Shown here piece after piece: positions 7,333-14,661 of a DNA stretch of 64,000 bases. Under the pieces are notes generated by a model, which was not told the origin of the DNA, made no database searches, and saw nothing but the letters and a program-made list of their open reading frames with translations. Location of the stretch: assembly GCA_035373625.1 (NCBI GenBank), contig DAOSNS010000021.1, positions 1 to 64,000 of the forward strand, given 5' to 3'. Positions within the stretch are counted from its first letter, which is position 1, and each line of letters starts with the position of its first letter. This DNA is from DSWT01 sp035373625 (GTDB lineage: Bacteria; Chloroflexota; Anaerolineae; B4-G1; SLSP01). Made by a program: the position numbers and the translations under genes.

Positions 7333-8379
7333 CTAAACCGGATGCAATCCCGGAAATTCCAGACCCGTCGTCTCAGGCCAACCGTACATCACGTTCATAC
7401 ACTGCGCTGCGCTGCCGGCCGCGCCCTTCATCAAGTTGTCAATGGCGGAGATGACGACCACGCGCCCGCCCGGCTCATCCAGCACGAAGCCCACATCGCA
7501 GTAATTGGAACCGGAGAGCAACTTCGGCTCCGGGAAGCGGTGAATCCCCCGGCTGGCGCGCACCAACCGTATGAACGGCTCGTCGCCGTAGTCCTCGCGG
7601 TAGAACTTCCACAGGTCGCGCTCGGCCAGCTTTTTCGCCTCGTCCGTGAGCAGACAGTGACACGTCGCCAGCGCGCCGCGCACGATGTCCACCGAAGTCA
7701 CGGTAAAGTGGAAATGCGGATCGGCGGGATCCAGCTTGAGTTCCTGGATCATCTCCGCGATGTGGCGATGTCCAAACGGCGAATACGTCCGCACCACGCC
7801 CGACCGTTCCGGGTGATGCGACGCCTCCGTCGCCTTGTTGCCGCCCTCGGACGATCCCACCTTCACCTCGACCACCGTCTCGCGCACCAGGCCGCGCTTG
7901 TAGAGCGGCGCGAGCGCCAAAATCGTCACCGTCGCATTGCACCCTACCCCGCTGATGTACTTCGCGCCTGCCATCTCCGCGCGGTGCAGTTCCGGCAGCC
8001 CGTAGACGAAGCGGCTGAGCCATTCTGGATGCGGGTGCGCATGCTCGTACCATTTCTCATAGTCCGCCGGATTGCGCAGGCGAAAGTCACCGGAAAGGTC
8101 CACGATGCGTTCCGCCATCCCCGCGAACTCGTCAATGCGATTCCACGCCGTGCCGTGCGGCAGCCCCAAGAACAGCACGTCGCACGGCTTCAAGTCCGCC
8201 AACCGGCTGAACTTGAGCTGCGTGCGCCCGCGCAGATTCGGATGCACGAAATGCGCGAACTCCCCCGCGTAGGTCTCCGACGTGATCTGCGTCACCTCCA
8301 CGTGCGGGTGAAACAACAACAGCCTCAACAATTCTCCTCCGGCATAGCCGGATGCGCCAACGATAGCAGCTTTTACCAT
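7333..8379 (-). CDS. lysY: LysW-aminoadipate 6-phosphate reductase (ArgC-like)
   Basis: A 348-residue NADPH-dependent reductase of the ArgC/LysY family. The N-terminal Rossmann motif is GASGYAGGELLRLL. The catalytic Cys is in SGVGCNATVT near residue 150, the pattern of LysY-type enzymes. A conserved His lies in the later FGHRHIAEM stretch. It reduces the carrier-bound acyl phosphate made by LysZ to the semialdehyde that LysJ aminates. The ATG follows GAGGGGGGAACGT. The stop codon TAG is the first word of the tandem array downstream. Confidence 0.93.
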   Translation of the reverse strand: MVKAAIVGASGYAGGELLRLLLFHPHVEVTQITSETYAGEFAHFVHPNLRGRTQLKFSRLADLKPCDVLFLGLPHGTAWNRIDEFAGMAERIVDLSGDFRLRNPADYEKWYEHAHPHPEWLSRFVYGLPELHRAEMAGAKYISGVGCNATVTILALAPLYKRGLVRETVVEVKVGSSEGGNKATEASHHPERSGVVRTYSPFGHRHIAEMIQELKLDPADPHFHFTVTSVDIVRGALATCHCLLTDEAKKLAERDLWKFYREDYGDEPFIRLVRASRGIHRFPEPKLLSGSNYCDVGFVLDEPGGRVVVISAIDNLMKGAAGSAAQCMNVMYGWPETTGLEFPGLHPV

Positions 8380-8403
8380 ACGTTCCCCCCTCAGTTTTTG
8401 AGA

Positions 8404-8475
8404 GGAGTATGAAGTATGGAGTATGGAGTATAGGATTTGTCCCTTACTCCTTACTCCCTACTCCTTACTCCCTAC
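8404..8475. repeat. Inverted GGAGTAT / TACTCCN 7-bp arrays between lysX and lysY
   Basis: The left arm repeats GTATGGA (8404-8434) and the right arm repeats TACTCCT or TACTCCC (8442-8475), both with a strict 7-bp period and in opposite sense. The right arm encodes the last residues VGSKE and the TAG stop of lysX. Confidence 0.85.
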
Positions 8476-9306
8476 CTGCAAAACATACTCCACCATCTTC
8501 CCCGCAATATCCACGTCCACCACCTCGCTGGCGCCGTGGAATTCCGGGGCGTGATTCACCTCGTTGACGAGGATGCGCCCATCCTGCGTCTCGAACAGAT
8601 CCACCGAGACCACGCCGCCGCCTACAGCCTTTGCGGCTTCGCGCGACCAGTGGACGATCTCGTCGGTCAGCGGGCAGACGACGGGCGCGCCGCCGCGTGC
8701 GGTGTTCGTGATCCAGTGGTCGGACTGGCGGTAGATTGCGTAGATGACCTCGTCGCCCACCACCATCGTGCGGATGTCGCGGCCTGGCTTTTCAATGTAC
8801 TCCTGGATGTAGACGACGTTGTGCTGGTAGCCGCCGAGCGTGGCCTTGTGCTCCAGCAGCGCCTCGGCGGCGTCGCGGTCGTTGACGCGCGCCAGCAGCC
8901 GCCCCCACGAGCCGAACAGCGGTTTGAGCACCACCGGATAGCCCATCGCCTCGATCGCTTCCAGCGCCGCCTCCGGCGACATCGCCATCACCGTGCGTGG
9001 CGAGGGAATCCCCGCCTCGATCAACGCCGCACTCGTGAGGTACTTGTCGCCGCAGGTGAGCACCGTCTTGTGCGGGCTGACGCAGGGGATGCCCGCGCCT
9101 TCCAGCCAGCGCGTGACGTAGTACGCCTCCGTATGGCTCAGACAGCGGATGAGCGCCACATCGTAGTCCCCCGGCCGCGGCCCACCCACCTCGAAGCGCA
9201 CCTCGCGCGGATCAATGCGCTCCCACTCCACGCCCCGCGCATCCAGCGCCGCCGTGATCAACTTCTCTTCCACTCGTTTGCGGGAATAAAAAACTGCGAT
9301 TCTCAT
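8458..9306 (-). CDS. lysX: LysW-aminoadipate (or glutamate) ligase, ATP-grasp
   Basis: A 282-residue ATP-grasp ligase of the LysX/ArgX/RimK group. The N-terminus RIAVFYSRKRVEEKLI, the ATP-grasp segment PVVLKPLFGSWGRLLARV and the metal-binding NEVNHAPEFHGA near the C-terminus are all present. It joins the amino group of alpha-aminoadipate (or glutamate) to the C-terminal Glu of LysW. Sequence alone does not settle which substrate is used. The start ATG follows array-derived DNA with no clear Shine-Dalgarno site. It lies directly downstream of lysW. Confidence 0.92.
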   Translation of the reverse strand: MRIAVFYSRKRVEEKLITAALDARGVEWERIDPREVRFEVGGPRPGDYDVALIRCLSHTEAYYVTRWLEGAGIPCVSPHKTVLTCGDKYLTSAALIEAGIPSPRTVMAMSPEAALEAIEAMGYPVVLKPLFGSWGRLLARVNDRDAAEALLEHKATLGGYQHNVVYIQEYIEKPGRDIRTMVVGDEVIYAIYRQSDHWITNTARGGAPVVCPLTDEIVHWSREAAKAVGGGVVSVDLFETQDGRILVNEVNHAPEFHGASEVVDVDIAGKMVEYVLQVGSKE

Positions 9307-9308
9307 AG

Positions 9309-9490
9309 TCTTTTAGTCGGATAGTCTGGTAGTCAAGTAGTCTGGTAGTCTGGTAGTCTGGTAGTCAAGTAGTCGGATAGTCTGGTAGTCGAGGGGCTAG
9401 AGTCAAAAGTCGACATCCGTAATCCTGGACTACGGACTAACGACTACTCGACTAACGACTACTCGACTAACGACTAATTGACTAATGACT
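9309..9490. repeat. Inverted TAGTCTGG / GACTAAC arrays between lysW and lysX
   Basis: The left arm has TAGTCTGG words 8 bp apart. The right arm alternates GACTACTC and GACTAAC (8 and 7 bp) in the opposite sense. The array fills the whole 189-bp gap and touches the TAG stop of lysW. Confidence 0.85.
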
Positions 9491-9495
9491 TAGGA

Positions 9496-9666
9496 CTACT
9501 CCCCCCAATCCTCTTCCACTTCCGGCGCCAATTCCACTTCGAGCGGGTCCACGCCGACGACCTCAAGCTCGACGCCGCAATCCGGGCACACGACGATTTC
9601 GCCTTCTTCGATGCCTTCTTCCAGTTCCAACTCGGCTGCACATTCGGGACATTCTACGGTTTGCAT
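9496..9666 (-). CDS. lysW: Amino-group carrier protein LysW
   Basis: A 56-residue acidic protein, from ATG at 9666 (SD AAAGGAG) to TAG at 9496. It has a zinc ribbon formed by VECPEC and VVCPDC, a strongly acidic body, and the C-terminal signature EEDWGE. The terminal Glu of that signature is the attachment point for the substrate amino group. It shields the amino group of alpha-aminoadipate, or of glutamate in organisms that also make ornithine this way, while LysZ, LysY and LysJ act. It is the first gene of the operon, about 30 bp downstream of a terminator-like hairpin. Confidence 0.96.
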   Translation of the reverse strand: MQTVECPECAAELELEEGIEEGEIVVCPDCGVELEVVGVDPLEVELAPEVEEDWGE

Positions 9667-9698
9667 GGGTTCATCTCCTTTTGTTTGAATTTATACAA

Positions 9699-9732
9699 CA
9701 AAAAAGCCAGCCCCCTTGTCTGGGGACTGGCT
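9699..9732 (-). terminator. Rho-independent terminator after the tRNA genes / before lysW
   Basis: On the minus strand AGCCAGTCCCC, a 6-nt loop and GGGGGCTGGCT form an 11-bp stem with one mismatch or wobble, followed by TTTTTT. It lies downstream of the two tRNAs and upstream of lysW. It can end the tRNA transcript or act as a leader terminator for lysW. Confidence 0.85.
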
Positions 9733-9876
9733 CGAATTAACATTTTCGACGAATAGGCCGTGCAGCTAAATCGAAAAGCGCAGACCCAGACAGACTGGTT
9801 CCGCGATAGTACGGGCGCGACGGTCTCGATTTTGGCAATCAAAAAACATACTTTCCTCGGCTGGCTGATGTGTCAA

Positions 9877-9948
9877 TGGCGAGGATGTGATTCGAACACA
9901 CAACCAAGGGCTTATGAGTCCCCTGCTCTGCCATTGAGCTACCTCGCC
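9877..9948 (-). tRNA. tRNA-Met (CAU), elongator type
   Basis: A 72-nt cloverleaf: acceptor GGCGAGG pairs with CCTCGCC, with discriminator A; D arm GCTC/GAGC; anticodon loop CTCATAA; T arm GTGTG/CACAT with TTCGAAT. CCA is not encoded. The anticodon stem GGGGA/GCCCT has an A-G apposition next to the loop and a G-T pair at its base, which is weaker than usual. A CAU anticodon could also belong to tRNA-Ile2, but the GGCGAGG acceptor fits elongator Met. Confidence 0.85.
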
Positions 9949-9959
9949 ACAAAAAAGAG

Positions 9960-10031
9960 TAGCGGGGGGTGGACTCGAACCACCGACCTTTGGGTTATGA
10001 GCCCAACGAGCTGCCACTGCTCCACCCCGCA
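9960..10031 (-). tRNA. Initiator tRNA-fMet (CAU)
   Basis: The acceptor GCGGGG pairs with CCCCGC but position 1 (T) faces T72, so the first pair is open, a hallmark of initiator tRNA. The anticodon stem TTGGG/CCCAA with loop CTCATAA has the three consecutive G-C pairs typical of initiators. The T arm is GGTGG/CCACC with TTCGAGT. CCA is not encoded. It lies 11 bp before the second tRNA. Confidence 0.93.
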
Positions 10032-10044
10032 TCGTCAGGACAGC

Positions 10045-10072
10045 ATTATACATATCTTTGGAATTTCGTCAA
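10045..10072 (-). promoter_or_regulatory. Sigma-70 promoter of the tRNA pair
   Basis: On the minus strand TTGACG (10072-10067), a 16-bp spacer and TATAAT (10050-10045) stand 13 bp upstream of the tRNA-fMet 5' end. Position and match are what a stable-RNA promoter should have. Confidence 0.85.
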
Positions 10073-10129
10073 GTTAGCGAAAGAGCAGGGGACATTCCAA
10101 AATTACAGCTTACACCGCCTGATAAAGGC

Positions 10130-10252
10130 AGGACTTACGCAAACCGGCGAAACTTTACCGCAGAGCACGCCGAGAGCGCGGAGATTTTCTCATTTCTCAG
10201 CGTTCTCAGCGGCCTCGGCGGTGAAAAATGGATACGTCTGCGTAAGTCCTGA
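10130..10252. mobile_element. 123-bp MITE, copy 1
   Basis: Perfect 13-bp terminal inverted repeats CAGGACTTACGCA (10130-10142) and TGCGTAAGTCCTG (10240-10252). The element is flanked by the 5-bp direct repeat AAAGG (10125-10129 and 10253-10257). It has no coding capacity and differs at only about four positions from the copy at 17169-17291. Confidence 0.92.
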
Positions 10253-10294
10253 AAGGTTAAGAAAATAACCCGGCAATTGAAATCACCGAGGAAA

Positions 10295-10336
10295 ACCGGC
10301 TGAAGCTGGCATACATACACACCGACTTCAGCCGGT
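10295..10336 (-). terminator. Terminator hairpin downstream of galM
   Basis: ACCGGCTGAAG and CTTCAGCCGGT form a perfect 11-bp stem with a 20-nt loop. On the minus strand it is followed by TTTT. It lies 51 bp beyond the galM stop. A smaller GGTTC/GAACC hairpin lies between them. Confidence 0.7.
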
Positions 10337-10386
10337 AGAAAAGACCTTCCTCAAGGGTTCCCGAACCTTGCGGGGCTTACTCAGGC

Positions 10387-11445
10387 TTATTCTGCCAGGA
10401 ACTTGTATATCGTTGTCGTCCGGTAAACCTGCCCCGGCTCAAGCTCGGTAGATGGGAAATGCGGCTTGTTGGGTGAATCGGGATAATGCTGCGTCTCCAG
10501 ACAGAAACCGCCACGCCATACGTAGACACGCCCACCTTTTCCCTTTAACGAGGGCGGCAGGAAATTGCCAGCATAGAACTGGATCGCCGGTTCGGTGGTG
10601 TGCACTTCCATCACACGACCCGACGTTGGCTCGTAGACCCGCGCTGCCAACCGCAACTCCCCAGGCTCACCGTTGAGAACCCAGTTATGGTCATAGCCGC
10701 CGCCGAATTTGAGCTGTGCATCGTCCATATTGATGCGCGCGCCGATCGGCGTCAGGGTACGGAAATCCAACGGCGTCCCCCCAACCGGACGAATCTCACC
10801 TGTGGGAATGAGCGTCCCATCCACAGGGGTAAATGTCTCGGCATTGATGAACAGTTCGTGATCCAGGATCGTCTCCGCCGCCCCCGCCGAGAGATTAAAG
10901 TAGGAATGATTCGTCAGGTTGACCACCGTCTTCTTGTCCGTCGTGGCCGTGTAGTCAATGGCGAGGGCGTTGTCATCGGTCAGCGTATAGGCGACGGTAA
11001 CCGCAAGCGTACCGGGATAGCCTTCTTCACCATCGGGACTGGTATAGGTGAGGACCAACGCCGGGCCGTCGGGCGCTTCCAACGCGCGCGGAGTCCAGAC
11101 ACGCTTGTCGAAGCCCTTGCGTCCACCGTGCAGGTGATTCTGGCCGTCGTTTTGCGCCAACACATACTCCACGCCGTCCAGGGTAAATCTACCGTTGGCA
11201 ATGCGATTGCCAAAACGCCCGATGATGCAGCCGAAGTAGGGGCTGTGATCCACGTATTCCTCAAGGGTGTCGAAGCCGAGCACCACGTCCCCAAAGTTGC
11301 CGTGACGGTCAGGCGCGGTGAGCGAGACAATGGCGCCACCGTAGTTGGTGATCGTCGCCATCATCCCCTGCGCATTAACCAGAGTGTACAACGCGATCGG
11401 AGTGCCATCTGCCAGAGTCCCGAATGATTGCTTTTTGATCTTCAT
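10387..11445 (-). CDS. galM: Aldose 1-epimerase (mutarotase)
   Basis: A 352-residue galactose mutarotase. The conserved TNYGGAIVSL near the N-terminus, CIIGRFGNRIANGRF, GGRKGFDKRVW (substrate His/Arg region), LTNHSYFNL (catalytic His) and a late Glu-containing EPAIQFYAGNFL are all visible. It interconverts alpha and beta anomers of hexoses in the cytoplasm. The ATG at 11445 has GGAGGGATC upstream; the earlier in-frame ATG has none and lies in a repeat-like region. It is monocistronic, with its own terminator hairpin downstream. Confidence 0.94.
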   Translation of the reverse strand: MKIKKQSFGTLADGTPIALYTLVNAQGMMATITNYGGAIVSLTAPDRHGNFGDVVLGFDTLEEYVDHSPYFGCIIGRFGNRIANGRFTLDGVEYVLAQNDGQNHLHGGRKGFDKRVWTPRALEAPDGPALVLTYTSPDGEEGYPGTLAVTVAYTLTDDNALAIDYTATTDKKTVVNLTNHSYFNLSAGAAETILDHELFINAETFTPVDGTLIPTGEIRPVGGTPLDFRTLTPIGARINMDDAQLKFGGGYDHNWVLNGEPGELRLAARVYEPTSGRVMEVHTTEPAIQFYAGNFLPPSLKGKGGRVYVWRGGFCLETQHYPDSPNKPHFPSTELEPGQVYRTTTIYKFLAE

Positions 11446-11529
11446 GATCCCTCCAAAATAGTCTCGTAGTCGTAGATAGTTCAACAGTCACCTGCCGGTG
11501 AGCGCGCCGGCAAGTTGATGGTTTTGCGG

Positions 11530-11772
11530 TCAGTAGCGCAGTTGATATTTCCAGAACACTCCACCAAGCCAGTTCAGAATCACGCCCAAAGTCAAGGCAA
11601 ACACGCCCACGATATCCATTAAACGAAAGGAATGTTCGCTATCCAGTTGTAAAATGTAGGCTCCCTCCTGGGTTTCGGGAAGGGCCAGCGCCATAAGCCC
11701 CAACAAGATGAGGATGACGCCCATACCACTGACGACCGGTACAAGCCAGTTGTGTTTGAATAGGGACATCAT
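11530..11772 (-). CDS. Small two-helix membrane protein
   Basis: An 80-residue protein with two hydrophobic segments, about residues 9-31 and 50-72, separated by an acidic loop. No family is recognised. Its start ATG overlaps the stop of the Trm112-like gene by four bases (ATGA), and GAGGAGG precedes it, so the two are translationally coupled. It would be an inner-membrane protein. Function unknown. Confidence 0.7.
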   Translation of the reverse strand: MMSLFKHNWLVPVVSGMGVILILLGLMALALPETQEGAYILQLDSEHSFRLMDIVGVFALTLGVILNWLGGVFWKYQLRY

Positions 11773-12017
11773 GCCTCCTCAGGAGGTGGAACCGGCAAAT
11801 CCGCCACCGGCGTTGCGCGCCATTTTTCCCCAACTTCGATCAGCATAATGGGAATGTCCTCCCGAATCGGGTATTTGCGGTCGCAATCCTGGCAAACCAG
11901 CCAGCTATCCTCACGGACCAGATCCAAACGGCCGGGGTCTTCTTTATCCGTTCGACGTGTTTCGCCACTCACGCAATACGGGCAGCGCAGAATTTGCAGT
12001 AGCTCAGCATCTACCAT
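11769..12017 (-). CDS. Trm112 family zinc-binding protein
   Basis: An 82-residue protein. LLQILRCPYC near the N-terminus and LVCQDCDRKYPIREDIPIML form the two CxxC knuckles and conserved YPI-D-IP-ML motif of the Trm112/UPF0434 family. In bacteria these small proteins are thought to partner methyltransferases or act in lipid A-related steps; the exact partner here is unknown. GGAGGAACC precedes the ATG. It is longer than the typical 60 residues by a Pro-rich tail. Confidence 0.85.
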   Translation of the reverse strand: MVDAELLQILRCPYCVSGETRRTDKEDPGRLDLVREDSWLVCQDCDRKYPIREDIPIMLIEVGEKWRATPVADLPVPPPEEA

Positions 12018-12033
12018 GGTTCCTCCGTAAAAC

Positions 12034-12124
12034 AGGGATTAGGAATTGGGGATTGGGAATTGGGGATTGGGGATGAGAGTACTGCAAACTTCTCATAGAG
12101 CCTTCCCCAATCCCGCAAATCCCG
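12034..12124. repeat. Inverted GGGGATT / AATCCCC 7-bp arrays
   Basis: Left arm 12034-12075 repeats GGGGATT or GGGAATT with a 7-bp period. The right arm 12101-12123 carries CCCCAATCCC and AATCCC in the opposite sense. It fills most of the gap between the NBR1-Ig lipoprotein and the Trm112-like gene. The rest, 12125-12222, holds nothing recognisable. Confidence 0.8.
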
Positions 12125-12222
12125 TTCATCCTGTCAACAAAATGATAAATCGTGCAACACTTGAACTCAATAGCGAGTATACCATGCTGTGACAATCGGG
12201 CAAATCCAACTATCAAAAGGGC

Positions 12223-13929
12223 CTATGGATAGCGATAGAGTACCGCCTGCACCCAGCATGCCCAGTCCTGATCGGCGTTGTCACCGGCATCCACCCGCAA
12301 AATTATGTCTGCGGCCTGTCCGGCATACGGTGAAAGATCAACGCGGATGTTTTTCAACCCGTCCCCATAAACATCGTTGACTTGCGCGATCGTCACCTCA
12401 CCGCTCGACGAAGCGCGCAGGACCACTACGAACGTCACGTTGCCGGCGTTTGCCCCCTGAAGTAGCCCTACCGTCGCGTAGAACACATCGCCCGGCTGGA
12501 CGACGTAATGGGCATCGGTGTAGAGATCCGCATAATAGCCGGCGATCCAGCCATTCGCAATCCATTTTGGATGGGTCTCCAGGCATTGTCCCTGAATCGT
12601 GCCGCCGGTTTCCAGTTGTCCGGTGGCATACCGGACAAAGCCCTGGGCATCGCCGACCCCACCATTCCACGGCAAGCTGACGGCGGGATTCCCGGCCTGC
12701 CATACGGCAGACGGCGCTTTCTCGATGAAGTTGTAAAGCGTTTGGGGATTGACGACCGAGATCGCGCTCTCAAACACATTGTTGGTCTCGTCGCTTTCGG
12801 TGACCGTGTTCTCGGCATCCACTTGGATTTTGGTGACAATGCTGCTGTAAGGGCTGCGGTAGACAAAATTATCGCACCCCAACGCAACCGTCGCACCGGC
12901 CGCGACGCTGTCCACATTCCATTCGCAGGAAGTGGATGTGAAGTCCTTTCCCCCCCACCAACGGACGGCAAAACTGCCGCTATTGACGGTTCCCAAGTTG
13001 CGCACACGCACCGTCACCTTGAGCGGCAAGAAGGCCACCGGCGGCGATGGCTCAAAAGTCAGTGATTCAACGCGCAGGTCTATTCCCGCGACACCACAGG
13101 CCACATTGACCGTCGTACTCACCCGACCGATCTCGGCGTTGTTCTGCCCGATTGCCACTAACGTGACCACCGAACTTCCCGCAGGAGGATTGGCCCACAC
13201 GTAACTTGTGGTACCGGCGGGGAGGTTCACCAGCAAGCCGGGGCCCTCAATGCGATAGGCCGTCTCGCCCTTCGCAGCGTTCCATGTGAAGCTGACGCTC
13301 TTGCAATCCGCTGCTACGGTCCCGACAAAATTGCCAGGCGCGGCAGGTGCGACCGTCGGCGTGGGCGTCGCCGGGCCTTCAACGACGATCAGCACATAAA
13401 ACATGCCCCCGAAAGCTTTGCCGGTAGGGTCCTGGAACTGCCAGTTGCTGCGGTATGTCCCCGGCGCAGTTGGTGCGGTCATCGGCACGCTGATATCCAC
13501 CTGCGCACCAGGCGCCGTGGCCAGCACAACGACAGATATGGGCGCGCCAAACGTTTCACCGGAGACGTAGACAAACTTTGTCCCTTCTGCCCACGGACAT
13601 GTACCGCTGTTGCGGATGCGCCATGTCTTGACAAAAGCCTTGCCCTTCTCAATTTTTGAGTTATCGGGGATGGTGACATCGGCGACATAGGCGGCTCCGA
13701 GAGTACAGCCTCCGGTGGCGGTAGGCTCCGGGGTGAAAGTGGGAGATGGCGACCCCGCAACAGGCGTCGTTACGCCCACGGTTGCCGTGACATTCGGCAT
13801 CACAGCCGTGCCCCCTGTCGGTGTTGCCGTCAACAACGGCGGAGGCGTACTCTTGGGTATGTTACAGGCCAGTGAAATGAGAATGAGCGTCACAACTAGC
13901 GTCCACAACTTTCGGTGATTTCCCTTCAT
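12223..13929 (-). CDS. Lipoprotein with NBR1-Ig-like and CARDB domains
   Basis: A 568-residue exported protein. A signal peptide ends in the lipobox LISLACN near residue 22, so Cys is the likely lipid anchor, followed by a Pro/Thr-rich stalk to about residue 73. Residues 75-180 match the NBR1-Ig-like domain (VTIPDNSKIEKGKAFVKTWR, NSGTCPW). A fibronectin-like stretch follows, then a CARDB domain near 290-390 (VRNLGTVNSGSFAVRWW, ESDETNNVF). The last 150 residues resemble a carbohydrate- or protein-binding beta domain but are not assigned. It probably acts as a cell-surface adhesion or scaffold protein. GGAGGGTAATGCT precedes the ATG. Confidence 0.82.
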   Translation of the reverse strand: MKGNHRKLWTLVVTLILISLACNIPKSTPPPLLTATPTGGTAVMPNVTATVGVTTPVAGSPSPTFTPEPTATGGCTLGAAYVADVTIPDNSKIEKGKAFVKTWRIRNSGTCPWAEGTKFVYVSGETFGAPISVVVLATAPGAQVDISVPMTAPTAPGTYRSNWQFQDPTGKAFGGMFYVLIVVEGPATPTPTVAPAAPGNFVGTVAADCKSVSFTWNAAKGETAYRIEGPGLLVNLPAGTTSYVWANPPAGSSVVTLVAIGQNNAEIGRVSTTVNVACGVAGIDLRVESLTFEPSPPVAFLPLKVTVRVRNLGTVNSGSFAVRWWGGKDFTSTSCEWNVDSVAAGATVALGCDNFVYRSPYSSIVTKIQVDAENTVTESDETNNVFESAISVVNPQTLYNFIEKAPSAVWQAGNPAVSLPWNGGVGDAQGFVRYATGQLETGGTIQGQCLETHPKWIANGWIAGYYADLYTDAHYVVQPGDVFYATVGLLQGANAGNVTFVVVLRASSSGEVTIAQVNDVYGDGLKNIRVDLSPYAGQAADIILRVDAGDNADQDWACWVQAVLYRYP

Positions 13930-14150
13930 AGCATTACCCTCCTATAGTGAATCGGTGAATGAGCAAATCGGCAAGTCAACAAATCGGCGGATTACACTCC
14001 TTGCCCCTTGCCCCCTGCCTCCTACTCCTATATCTTAATACCAAAACCCAAGTCGGACAAGCGAGCCGCGAACCGCACATCACGGATTATATACCTCACG
14101 CTTGCCCAACCAGTAGGGATTTATCATTCTCGTTATAATGACTTCATCTG
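13930..14150. other. Intergenic region before the 28-bp array
   Basis: Short-word DNA (GAATCGGT and AAATCGGC; CCTTGCC and CCTGCCT) occupies 13950-14035. A TATAAT-like word stands at 14134. No gene is seen. Confidence 0.5.
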
Positions 14151-14515
14151 GCTTCGAGCGGATCGTCATATCCGCCTTGCTTCGAGCGGATCGCCAGATC
14201 CGCGTCGCTTCGAGCGGATCGCCAGATCCGCGTCGCTTCGAGCGGATCGCCAGATCTACGTCGCTTCAAGCGGATCGTCATATCCGCCTTGCTTCGAGCG
14301 GATCGCCATATCCACCTTGCTTCAAGCGGATCGCCAGATCCACCTTGCTTCAAGCGGATCGTCAGATCTACGTCGCTTCAAGCGGATCACCAGATCTACG
14401 TCGCTTCAAGCGGATCGCCATATCCACCTTGCTTCAAGCGGATCGCCAGATCCGCGTCGCTTCGAGCGGATCGCCAGATCCGCGTTGCTTCAAAAACGGG
14501 GAACCGGCGTTCCCC
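14151..14515. repeat. REP-type array: twelve 28-bp hairpin units plus one GGGGAAC hairpin
   Basis: Twelve consecutive units of exactly 28 bp, each GCTTC(G/A)A followed by a GCGGATC-GCCA-GATCCGC type hairpin and GTC or CTT, run from 14151 to 14486. The array ends with GGGGAAC-CGGC-GTTCCCC at 14498-14515. Units differ at a few fixed positions. The same two hairpins flank the RAYT gene at 52144. All frames stay open through the array by accident of composition, so apparent ORFs here are not genes. Confidence 0.93.
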
Positions 14516-14558
14516 TCAGAACAAGAATGATAAGGCCCCGGCCCGACCAGGATCACAT

Positions 14559-14586
14559 TTGCTTATGTAGGAAAATAGCATACAAT
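14559..14586 (+). promoter_or_regulatory. Promoter of the aldolase-corrinoid operon
   Basis: TTGCTT (14559-14564), a 16-bp spacer and TACAAT (14581-14586) lie about 75 bp upstream of the aldolase start. The leader contains ACTGACAA-like short words. Confidence 0.6.
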
Positions 14587-14661
14587 GCTTGTACCATGCG
14601 GTGGCAACACCACAAACTGACAATTGATAACTGACAACTGAAAACTAACAAGGAGTACGCT

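Noticed and set aside
9667..9760. Lysine riboswitch ahead of lysW
   Set aside because: The stretch is too short and shows only a simple terminator hairpin, with no multi-helix aptamer pattern.
14151..14486. Possible CRISPR array with 28-bp repeats
   Set aside because: The 28-bp units are contiguous with no unique spacers between them, and no cas genes are nearby. The hairpins match the RAYT-associated repeats.
14008..14634. Long open frames on both strands across the 28-bp array
   Set aside because: The array has a period not divisible by three and few stop words, so several frames stay open. The predicted proteins are Ser/Ile/Arg-rich repeats with no start signals.
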